From Lachnospira sp. UBA4285 (GTDB lineage: Bacteria; Bacillota; Clostridia; Lachnospirales; Lachnospiraceae): 13,159 bases of DNA. Under the pieces are notes generated by a model. It was not told the DNA's origin and ran no database searches. It was given only the letters and a program-made list of their open reading frames with translations. Both the position numbers and the translations under genes were made by a program. The stretch lies in the NCBI GenBank assembly GCA_002394965.1, contig DGVL01000099.1:33349-46507 (forward strand), given 5' to 3'. This document shows, one piece after another, positions 7,620 to 13,159 of this stretch. Numbering within the stretch: the first letter of the stretch is position 1; every line of letters starts with the position of its first letter.

Positions 7620-7660
7620 GCCAAACGCTGGCACTGGACGACGCGTGAGGGTATGTAAGC
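7593..7660 (+). repeat. Imperfect direct duplication of the activase gene's 3' tail
   Basis: The last bases of the activase gene through its stop (7593-7621, GCACTG...GATGTAAGC) recur just downstream at 7631-7660 with a few substitutions and a three-base difference (GCACTG...TATGTAAGC). The period is 38-39 bases. The second copy is outside the gene and is not an in-frame extension. It probably reflects a local slippage duplication. Confidence 0.6.
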
Positions 7661-7668
7661 TGGAAGGT

Positions 7669-7956
7669 TTCAGCTAAAATAAGCGCCAGCTTGCATTTTG
7701 CTGAATAAAATGGACGAGTTTCCGCAGCGGCTTCAGCTAGAATAAGCGCAAGCTTGCATTTTGCTGAATAATATGAGCCATATTCCGTGGCGGTTACAGC
7801 TAAAACAAATGCAAGCTTGTTTTTCGCTGAATAGTATGGGATAAATCCGGTAAAAATTTCAGCTAATGTAAACACCAGCTTGCTTTTTGCTGAATACAGC
7901 AGATGGATTCCGCGGCGGCTTCAGCTAGAATAAGCGCCAGCTTGATTTTTGCTGAA
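7669..7956. repeat. Five-copy tandem palindromic element, 62-63 bp period
   Basis: Five 37-base copies lie at 7669-7705, 7732-7768, 7795-7831, 7858-7894 and 7920-7956. Each begins TTCAGCTA (TACAGCTA in copy 3) and ends GCTGAA, so the ends pair; an inner AAAAT/ATTTT-type arm and an AAGC/GCTT-type arm can extend the hairpin in several copies. Copies are 25-26 bases apart, and these intervals also resemble each other (a TANNATG-like start, then TTCCG-GGCGG in most), so the true unit is 62-63 bases. It fills most of the 410-base gap between two convergent genes. No A or T run suitable for a simple terminator directly follows the stems. The remainder, 7957-8029, shows only a weak 4-bp hairpin. Confidence 0.85.
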
Positions 7957-8029
7957 AACGGCGGGGCGATTCTGTGGTGATGTCATCAAAAGAGCTCCCA
8001 ATCAGGAGTATCAGGGCAGAACTAACAAT

Positions 8030-8803
8030 TCACCCGTTCCAGATACCCTGCCCATCAGAGCCGTATCCGGCTGCACCGGAATAATTGTAGTTGTGCGGCT
8101 GGTTGAAGTGCATGTCGCGTATGAGAGTGTAGAGCTCGGCGTCGCACGCCGCCTTGTAGGGGTCGACATAGAAGATGCCGGCAAGACCGAGGGTCAGGGC
8201 ACTCACGATGTACCAGCCGAGAAACGAGAGGTCATACACGAAGCATTCCCACTTGCGGCCGTTCATCATCTCTTCGGAGTAGGAAAGAGCATCCTGCCAG
8301 GCGAGGTCCGGCTTTTCGGAGAGGATATACGGGACCATCCGGTAGGAGTAGAACTTCACGATGCCTGGGATCACAAAAAGCAGGCTCCAGAGGCAGATGA
8401 AGAGGTTCTGCAGGAACAAGGTCTTTACTATATTGAGATACGAGTTGTTGAAGGCAAAGAGCACTTCCCCGAAGTTCGTGTTTTTTCCGTGGTCGCGGTT
8501 GAGCAGATAGAAGCGGCGGATACCGGCCTCGATCGGCTGAAGCAGGAAGATCTGAATGATGATGCCGAAGATGCCGGCTGTAAGCGCTGCCGACAGTACG
8601 GCCAGTGCAAGAGCCGGAGAGATGAGAAGAGACCCGCTTTCCATCTGACTTCCGTAGGAAGTGGTGGTGTACGCAAGAGACGTCCCGGAGGGACCGCTGC
8701 TGCCCATGACGAGTCCGAGAAGAAGAGCGGCCAGGAAGCACTTCCAGTAAGAAGCCAGGAATGCTCTCCGCCCGGCCTGTTTCACCGCTTGTCTGTCAAT
8801 CAT
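8030..8803 (-). CDS. DUF975 family integral membrane protein
   Basis: A 257-residue polytopic membrane protein matching the DUF975 family. Hydrophobic segments lie near residues 20-34, 60-88, 128-150 and 192-214. The family-like core is FYSYRMVPYILSE followed by DALSYSEEMMNGRKW and, after the last hydrophobic segment, DPYKAACDAELY. The N-terminus (DRQAVKQAGRRAF) is basic and cytosolic, and the tail is Gly/Tyr/Asn-rich. No enzymatic residues are apparent and the family has no settled function. The start is ATG at 8803 because GGAGG lies 5 bases upstream; the ATG at 8815 overlaps that site and has no ribosome site of its own. It is transcribed alone, convergent with the activase operon and divergent from the HAD/feo operon. 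Confidence 0.85.
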   Translation of the reverse strand: MIDRQAVKQAGRRAFLASYWKCFLAALLLGLVMGSSGPSGTSLAYTTTSYGSQMESGSLLISPALALAVLSAALTAGIFGIIIQIFLLQPIEAGIRRFYLLNRDHGKNTNFGEVLFAFNNSYLNIVKTLFLQNLFICLWSLLFVIPGIVKFYSYRMVPYILSEKPDLAWQDALSYSEEMMNGRKWECFVYDLSFLGWYIVSALTLGLAGIFYVDPYKAACDAELYTLIRDMHFNQPHNYNYSGAAGYGSDGQGIWNG

Positions 8804-8860
8804 ATAATCCTCCATGTTCCGGCAGGAATGCCTCTGCTATCCGGCCATTTTTCTGACACG

Positions 8861-8869
8861 ATTGTATCA
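8861..8869 (-). promoter_or_regulatory. Extended -10 promoter element for the DUF975 gene
   Basis: Read on the minus strand the sequence is TGATACAAT: a TG extension one base before TACAAT, five of six matches to the sigma-A -10 box. No good -35 box is seen at 17 bases, which an extended -10 can tolerate. Transcription would start near 8854, leaving a leader of about 50 bases to the ATG at 8803. Confidence 0.45.
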
Positions 8870-8917
8870 TACAGAGAGTACTTTTTTCTAAAATGTAAGC
8901 AAAGAGAACCCGACAGG

Positions 8918-8946
8918 TTGACAGAAAGCAGCGGAACGATTACCAT
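8918..8946 (+). promoter_or_regulatory. Sigma-A type promoter for the HAD/feoAB operon
   Basis: A perfect -35 box TTGACA (8918-8923) is followed after 17 bases by TACCAT (8941-8946, four of six matches to TATAAT). Transcription would start near 8953. A GGTTAG half-site (8955-8960) of the kind found in DtxR/IdeR iron boxes lies on the presumed start, and a GGTGGC-AAAC-GCCACC hairpin (8962-8977) opens the leader of about 90 bases. No known riboswitch is recognised in this leader. Confidence 0.55.
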
Positions 8947-9043
8947 TTGTTTATGGTTAGCGGTGGCAAACGCCACCCTGGCTTATAGATGCCGGAAGAC
9001 AAGGCATGCACATCAACATACGCATTTACGGAAAGGGCGGATC

Positions 9044-9847
9044 ATGCTCGACTTCAACACGAAAAAAGGCTTTATCTGCGATATGGACGGCGTCATCTAC
9101 CACGGGAATCAGATTCTCCCCGGCGTCCGGGAGTTCATCCAGTGGCTGCAGGACAACGGCAAGGGATATCTTTTTCTGACCAACAACAGCGGTCTGACGC
9201 CGCTGGAACTGCACCAGAAGCTTCTTCGGATGGGGATGGATGTTCCGCCGGAGCACTTTTACACCAGCGCGCTGGCGACGGCGGCCTTTCTGAAGGCGCA
9301 GTCCCCAGGCTGTTCGGCGTACGTCATCGGTGAGGCGGGGCTTCTCAACGCGCTGTATGACGCGGGGATCACGATGAACGATGTGGACCCGGACTATGTG
9401 GTGGTCGGTGAGGCAAAGGCGTACTCCCTCGACACACTGACGACTGCGACCAATCTCGTCCTGAAGGGTGCAAGGCTGATTGGTGCCAACTCCGACGTGT
9501 CCGGCCCGATTGAGAACGGAATTGCCCCGGCATGCGGTGCGCTGACGGCTCCTATTGAGCTTGCGACCGGGCGGAAGGCTTACTACTGCGGGAAGCCAAA
9601 TCCGCTGATGATGCGCACCGGTCTGAATATTCTCGGATGTCACTCCGCGGAGGCTGTGATGGTCGGCGACCGGATGGACACGGATGTGATCTCCGGCCTG
9701 GAGAGCGGCATGTCCACGGTGCTTGTCCTCTCGGGCATCTCCACGCGCAGGACGCTTCAGGAATACGCGTACGGCCCTTCTGTGGTTCTGGACGGTGTCG
9801 GAGATATCGTGAAAGTCGCCCAGGACGCCAAGGCACAAAAATCATAA
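9044..9847 (+). CDS. HAD-IIA family phosphatase (NagD/PNPase-like)
   Basis: A 267-residue HAD hydrolase of subclass IIA. Motif I is DMDGVIY, with D13 the likely nucleophile and D15 the acid/base; motif II is FLTNNSG (T46); the motif III lysine lies in GKPNPLMM; motif IV is VGDRMDTD. The region between motifs II and III is the IIA cap. Family members dephosphorylate small phosphates such as nucleoside monophosphates or 4-nitrophenyl phosphate in the cytoplasm; the true substrate is not evident. The ATG at 9044 gives the standard N-terminus shortly before motif I, with a GGAAAGGGCGG purine tract upstream. The frame is open far upstream, but that part reads antisense through DUF975 and is not coding. 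It is followed 37 bases later by feoAB and is probably cotranscribed. Confidence 0.9.
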   Translation: MLDFNTKKGFICDMDGVIYHGNQILPGVREFIQWLQDNGKGYLFLTNNSGLTPLELHQKLLRMGMDVPPEHFYTSALATAAFLKAQSPGCSAYVIGEAGLLNALYDAGITMNDVDPDYVVVGEAKAYSLDTLTTATNLVLKGARLIGANSDVSGPIENGIAPACGALTAPIELATGRKAYYCGKPNPLMMRTGLNILGCHSAEAVMVGDRMDTDVISGLESGMSTVLVLSGISTRRTLQEYAYGPSVVLDGVGDIVKVAQDAKAQKS

Positions 9848-9884
9848 TCGTGACGGCTGGTATTACAGATTGAGGGGGACTGCT

Positions 9885-12254
9885 TTGACACTGAAAGATT
9901 TAAAGCCGGGGGAAACCGCCGTCATCACGACGGTCGGCGGAAATGGAGCTCTGCGGCAGCATTTTCTGGACATGGGCGTCATTCCGGGGGCCCGCGTGAA
10001 ACTTGTGAAGTATGCGCCAATGGGAGACCCGATGGAACTGCTGATCCACGGGTATGAGCTGACGCTGCGTCTTGACGATGCGGCCCAGATCGGAATCCGG
10101 CGTGACGATGTTACGCAGGCAGAGGCGGACGAAAAGAAACCGGATCGGAGGGAAAAGGAACGCGCTTCGGTCCGGCAGACAAGTCATCCGGCTCTGGGTG
10201 AGCCGGGCATTCACCACGTGAAGGGCAGCGGCGATCCGCTGCCGGAGGGACACATCCTCACATTTGCCCTGGTCGGCAATCAGAACTGCGGGAAGACGAC
10301 ACTGTTCAACCAGCTGACAGGCGCGAACCAGCACGTCGGCAACTTTCCGGGCGTCACCGTGGACCGCAAGGACGGTGTGATCCGTGGTCACAAGAACACG
10401 AAAATCACCGATCTTCCCGGCATATACTCGATGTCGCCGTATTCAAGCGAAGAGATCGTATCCAGGAATTTCGTCCTTCAGGACAGACCGGATGCGATCA
10501 TCAACATCGTCGACGCGACCAATATCGAGCGCAACCTGTATCTGACAATGCAGCTGCTGGAGATGGACCGGCCGATGGTCGTGGCGCTCAACATGATGGA
10601 CGAGGTAACCGGCAACGGAGGCAGCATCGCTGTCAACAAGATGGAGGCGATGCTGGGTGTACCGGTCGTGCCGATCTCTGCCGCAAAAAATGAAGGCGTT
10701 GACGAGCTCATCACGCACGCGCTCCACATCGCACAGTATCAGGAGAAGCCGGTCAGACAGGATTTCTGCTCGGAGGATGACAACGGCGGCGCGGTGCACC
10801 GCTGCCTGCACGCTGTGGGCGATCTGATCTCGGATCACGCCAGCCGCGCATCGCTTCCGGTGCGCTTCGCCGCGAGCAAGGCAATCGAAGGGGACCGGGA
10901 TATTCTGGACAGGCTGGAACTTGACCAGAATGAGAAAGAGACGCTGGAACACATAACCCTGCAGATGGAGAAGGAGCGCGGCCTTGACAGAAGCGCTGCC
11001 ATCGCGGACATGCGTTTCACGTTCATCGACAAGGTGTGCTCCGGGTGCGTTGTGCGGCCGCAGGAGACAAAAGAGCACAAGCGCAGCGAGAAGATTGACC
11101 GGATTCTCACCGGAAAGTACACCGCCATCCCGATCTTCATCGGCATCATGGCACTGGTGTTCTACCTGACCTTTAACGTCATCGGTGCGTTCCTGCAGGA
11201 TCTGCTCGCCAGCGGCATTGATGCTCTGACTGTGGTGGTTGACGGTGCACTCTCGAGTGCCGGTGTCAGTCAGGTCATACACAGCCTGATTATAGACGGC
11301 ATATTCAGCGGCGTCGGGTCGGTACTCAGCTTCCTGCCGATCGTGGTGGTGATGTTTTTCTTTCTGTCCCTGCTCGAGGACAGTGGATACATTGCCCGTG
11401 TCGCTTTCTTCATGGACAAGCTGCTGCGCAAGATCGGGCTTTCCGGCCGCAGCATCGTGCCGCTTCTGATCGGCTTCGGCTGTTCGGTTCCGGCGATCAT
11501 GTCCACGAGAACGCTTCCGTCCGAGCGCGACCGGCGTATGACGATCCTGCTGACCCCGTACATGAGCTGTACGGCGAAACTGCCGATTTACGCGTTCTTC
11601 GTGAATGCGTTCTTCCCGGGGCGGGGCGGCCTCATCATGACCGGCCTGTATGTGCTCGGAATTCTCATGGGCATTCTGGTCGCACTTCTGGATCGCCGCA
11701 CGATCTTCAAGGGGAATGCGATTCCATTTGTCATGGAACTGCCGAACTATCGCCTGCCGAGTCCCAGAAGCACGGTTCAGCTCATGTGGGAGAAGGCGAA
11801 GGATTTCCTTCAGAAGGCGTTCTCTGTCATCATGATCGCGACAGTGATCGTGTGGTTCCTGCAGAGCTTTGATTTTCGCCTGAATCTTGTGAGTGATTCG
11901 TCGCAGAGCATCATGGCGGCTATTGCCGGCCTGCTGGTTCCGCTGTTTAAGCCCTTAGGACTTGGCGACTGGCGGATCGTGACATCGCTGATAAGCGGGT
12001 TCATGGCCAAGGAGAGCGTCGTCTCGACGCTGGAGGTGCTGTTTGGTGCGGAGGGCGGCATCGCAGCGGCGATCACACCGCTTTCGGCCGGCTGTCTTCT
12101 TGTATTCAGTCTGCTGTACACGCCTTGTGTCGCGGCTGTCGCAGCTGTGCGGAGGGAACTGGGGTTCCGCTGGGCATTCCTTGTTGTCTTCTGGCAGTGC
12201 TTTGTCGCGTGGATCGCCGCATATGCCTTCCGTGTGATCGCGGCACTGCTCTGA
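9885..12254 (+). CDS. feoB: Ferrous iron transporter, FeoA-FeoB fusion
   Basis: A 789-residue fusion. Residues 1-72 are a FeoA SH3-like domain (LKPGETAVI, DMGVIPGARV). A charged linker (about 85-110) leads to the FeoB G domain: G1 GNQNCGKTT at 131-139, G3 DLPG at 176-179, G4 NMMD at 236-239 and G5 SAAK. A helical guanine-dissociation-inhibitor-like region follows, then transmembrane segments from about 412, including the two Gate motifs GFGCSVPAIMSTRTL (C533) and PYMSCTAKLPIY (C562). It imports Fe2+ across the cytoplasmic membrane, driven or gated by nucleotide hydrolysis. FeoA is usually a separate protein. The start is TTG at 9885, 6 bases after GAGGGGG, giving the typical MTLKDLKPGE N-terminus; a TTG at 9870 precedes the ribosome site. 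No FeoC is seen. Confidence 0.95.
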   Translation: MTLKDLKPGETAVITTVGGNGALRQHFLDMGVIPGARVKLVKYAPMGDPMELLIHGYELTLRLDDAAQIGIRRDDVTQAEADEKKPDRREKERASVRQTSHPALGEPGIHHVKGSGDPLPEGHILTFALVGNQNCGKTTLFNQLTGANQHVGNFPGVTVDRKDGVIRGHKNTKITDLPGIYSMSPYSSEEIVSRNFVLQDRPDAIINIVDATNIERNLYLTMQLLEMDRPMVVALNMMDEVTGNGGSIAVNKMEAMLGVPVVPISAAKNEGVDELITHALHIAQYQEKPVRQDFCSEDDNGGAVHRCLHAVGDLISDHASRASLPVRFAASKAIEGDRDILDRLELDQNEKETLEHITLQMEKERGLDRSAAIADMRFTFIDKVCSGCVVRPQETKEHKRSEKIDRILTGKYTAIPIFIGIMALVFYLTFNVIGAFLQDLLASGIDALTVVVDGALSSAGVSQVIHSLIIDGIFSGVGSVLSFLPIVVVMFFFLSLLEDSGYIARVAFFMDKLLRKIGLSGRSIVPLLIGFGCSVPAIMSTRTLPSERDRRMTILLTPYMSCTAKLPIYAFFVNAFFPGRGGLIMTGLYVLGILMGILVALLDRRTIFKGNAIPFVMELPNYRLPSPRSTVQLMWEKAKDFLQKAFSVIMIATVIVWFLQSFDFRLNLVSDSSQSIMAAIAGLLVPLFKPLGLGDWRIVTSLISGFMAKESVVSTLEVLFGAEGGIAAAITPLSAGCLLVFSLLYTPCVAAVAAVRRELGFRWAFLVVFWQCFVAWIAAYAFRVIAALL

Positions 12255-12308
12255 TGCCGGTAGGGAAAAGCAGGCGGCAGAGCCCTATGTGAGAAAACAG
12301 GAGGAACC

Positions 12309-12677
12309 ATGAGCGCTGTACTGGTTTATATCGTGCTGGCCGCCGGGATCGCGGCGGCCGTGTCCATATCCGTAAGCCGCAGCCGGAACGGCAGCGCGTG
12401 CTGCGGAAAGACGGAAAAGATACGAAAAGCAAAACCATACGGCGGCGGAAAGCACTACCCGCACGAGGCCACGGCGCTGATCTCCGGGATGATGTGTGAA
12501 AACTGTGCCGCGAAGGTGCAGAACGCGCTGAACGGTCTGCCGGGGATAAGCGCACGCGTGACGATTGACGGAAAGAAGGCGAGGATATTCGCAAAAGATC
12601 CGGTCGATGAGCAGGCGATCCGCCGCGCGGTGCACGCAGCCGGATACGGCGTATCAGGCTTTACGGTTGTCCGGTGA
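12309..12677 (+). CDS. FeoB-associated Cys-rich membrane protein fused to HMA domain
   Basis: A 122-residue protein. Residues 4-22 form one membrane helix, followed by a basic stretch and the vicinal C31-C32, resembling the small FeoB-associated Cys-rich membrane proteins that follow feoB in many Firmicutes. Residues about 53-120 form a heavy-metal-associated domain with the metal-binding motif GMMCENC (C63, C66) and a C-terminal AVHAAGYGV element typical of CopZ/P-type ATPase metal-binding domains. Such domains normally bind Cu+ or other soft metals through the two Cys. It sits 54 bases after feoAB with an AGGAGG site 4 bases before ATG. I infer a membrane-tethered metallochaperone or sensor linked to the Feo channel; Cu+ or Zn2+ binding is equally possible. 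Confidence 0.8.
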   Translation: MSAVLVYIVLAAGIAAAVSISVSRSRNGSACCGKTEKIRKAKPYGGGKHYPHEATALISGMMCENCAAKVQNALNGLPGISARVTIDGKKARIFAKDPVDEQAIRRAVHAAGYGVSGFTVVR

Positions 12678-12683
12678 GAATCA

Positions 12684-12717
12684 GATCCGCCGGCCTTGCC
12701 GCCGAGGTCTTTGTTTT
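12684..12717 (+). terminator. Likely terminator after the feo operon
   Basis: A GC-rich imperfect hairpin (12684-12709; core CGGC-CTT-GCCG with further outer pairs) begins 6 bases after the stop of the HMA-domain gene and is followed by TTTGTTTT. This fits a Rho-independent terminator separating the feo operon from enolase. The stem contains mismatches, so read-through is possible. Confidence 0.5.
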
Positions 12718-12725
12718 GCGAAAAA

Positions 12726-12744
12726 TTAGAAAAGACTAACCAAA
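12726..12744. promoter_or_regulatory. Iron-box-like sequence (DtxR/IdeR type)
   Basis: This 19-base stretch, TTAG...GACTAACC..., matches the mycobacterial/corynebacterial IdeR iron-box consensus at 14 of 19 positions by my manual comparison, with TTAG and CTAACC intact. It lies after the feo operon terminator and about 97 bases before the enolase start. A GGTTAG half-site also occurs at the feo operon promoter (8955-8960). Binding by a DtxR-family repressor is inference; the AT-rich setting makes chance similarity possible. Confidence 0.3.
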
Positions 12745-12761
12745 TGTTGCCTGCGCAACAT
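12744..12761. repeat. Perfect 7-bp inverted repeat in the enolase upstream region
   Basis: ATGTTGC-CTGC-GCAACAT is a perfect palindromic pair with a 4-base centre. It is not followed by a T-run, so it is more likely an operator or a leader hairpin than a terminator. It abuts the iron-box-like stretch. Confidence 0.5.
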
Positions 12762-12791
12762 ACGCAGACACAGGATGTATGGTATGTTTTG

Positions 12792-12832
12792 CCTGTAAGA
12801 GAAAAGAACAGATTCTTGCAGGGACAGGAGGT
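12792..12832 (+). promoter_or_regulatory. Enolase leader hairpin next to the ribosome binding site
   Basis: CCTGTAAGA (12792-12800) can pair with TCTTGCAGG (12814-12822) in a 9-bp stem with one G-U pair and a 13-base loop. Its 5' arm can instead pair through CCTGT with ACAGG (12824-12828), which overlaps the AGGAGGT ribosome site (12826-12832). The two pairings exclude each other and could expose or mask the ribosome site. Confidence 0.4.
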
Positions 12833-12840
12833 CATACATT

Positions 12841-13159
12841 ATGCGCAGTCTTGAGATTGAGAAGGTTATTGGCAGACAGATTCTGGATTCCAGAGGGAAT
12901 CCGACCGTAGAGGCAGAGGTGATCCTGGCGGACGGGACCGTTGGGAGAGGCGCTTCACCGTCGGGTGCCTCGACCGGTGAGTTCGAGGCACTGGAGCTTC
13001 GCGACGGAGACCCGAAGCGCTACGGCGGAAAAGGCGTCACGAAGGCCGTTGCCAATATCAACGACAAAATCGCGCCACAGCTCAGGGGATCCGACGCGTC
13101 GGATCAGTACGGAGTTGACGAGGCGATGATCCGCCTGGACGGCACGAAGGACAAGTCGG
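12841..13159 (+). CDS. eno: Enolase (5' part)
   Basis: The first 106 residues of phosphopyruvate hydratase, cut by the right edge. The sequence starts with a standard enolase N-terminus (IEKVIGRQILDSRGNPTVE) and carries SGASTG, the flexible active-site loop, then EALELRDGD. The enzyme interconverts 2-phosphoglycerate and phosphoenolpyruvate in glycolysis in the cytoplasm. The catalytic Lys/Glu and Mg2+ ligands lie beyond the window. The ATG has a strong AGGAGGT site 8 bases upstream. It appears to be a separate transcription unit from the feo operon, with a leader of possible regulatory structure. Confidence 0.96.
   Translation, partial: MRSLEIEKVIGRQILDSRGNPTVEAEVILADGTVGRGASPSGASTGEFEALELRDGDPKRYGGKGVTKAVANINDKIAPQLRGSDASDQYGVDEAMIRLDGTKDKS

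Noticed and set aside
7552..7875. Minus-strand open frame through three repeat copies with a 21-residue repeated pattern
   Set aside because: It starts with GTG without a ribosome site, the frame breaks between copies 4 and 5, and it runs antisense into the activase gene. The regular pattern follows from the 63-base period.
7669..7956. CRISPR array: 37-base repeats with 25-26 base intervals
   Set aside because: The repeats differ from one another at several positions, the intervals resemble each other, the period includes the intervals, and no cas gene is nearby.
7990..8029. Terminator for the DUF975 gene just after its stop
   Set aside because: On the minus strand only a 4-bp CTCC/GGAG stem with a short TTTT is seen, too weak to call; the palindromic array may serve instead.
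8962..8977. Hairpin in the HAD/feo leader as a terminator or riboswitch
   Set aside because: It is only a 6-bp stem with a 4-base loop, no T-run follows, and nothing else in the leader matches a riboswitch class I know.
7949..9043. Long upstream extension of the HAD phosphatase frame
   Set aside because: This part is antisense to the DUF975 gene and the promoter region, has no domain resemblance, and the HAD domain begins normally at 9044.

Overview
This window looks like chromosome from a strictly anaerobic, moderately GC-rich Clostridia bacterium, probably Lachnospiraceae-like. The grounds are gene content: an oxygen-sensitive 2-hydroxyacyl-CoA dehydratase/activase pair, an AmmeMemoRadiSam cluster, a fused FeoA-FeoB ferrous iron transporter with a FeoB-associated Cys-rich protein, a DUF975 membrane protein, strong AGGAGG-type ribosome binding sites and several TTG starts. 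I see no phage, transposon, rRNA or tRNA gene.

Layout: (1) 1-912, the 3' end of an L-arabinose/L-fucose isomerase-type gene with a strong terminator. (2) 940-1673, minus strand: a barnase-like RNase with a lipoprotein signal peptide, overlapped by a barstar-like inhibitor. (3) 1771-7619, plus strand: a compact gene run of histidine phosphatase, MEMO-AMMECR1 fusion, AmmeMemoRadiSam radical SAM enzyme, HgdB-type protein, and a fusion of a short HgdB-like domain with an HgdC-type ATPase activase. (4) 7620-8029, a convergent intergenic region with five copies of a 37-bp palindromic element on a 62-63 bp period. (5) 8030-8803, minus strand: a DUF975 membrane protein. (6) 9044-12677, plus strand: a HAD-IIA phosphatase, feoAB fusion, and a small membrane-anchored FeoB-associated/HMA fusion protein. 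(7) 12841 to the end: the start of enolase, preceded by a structured leader and an iron-box-like sequence.

How the genes fit together: region 3 is the most interesting. It puts the functionally unassigned AmmeMemoRadiSam trio, here compressed into two genes, in one probable transcript with an HgdB/HgdC-type ATP-driven low-potential electron-transfer system. None of the usual partners (acyl-CoA transferase, acyl-CoA dehydrogenase, electron-transfer flavoprotein) is nearby. This fits an uncharacterised radical/iron-sulfur enzyme system better than ordinary amino-acid fermentation. Region 6 is a ferrous iron uptake unit, and such metalloenzymes need iron. Region 2 is an RNase/inhibitor pair in which two residues that contact each other in the classical barnase-barstar complex both appear to be replaced.
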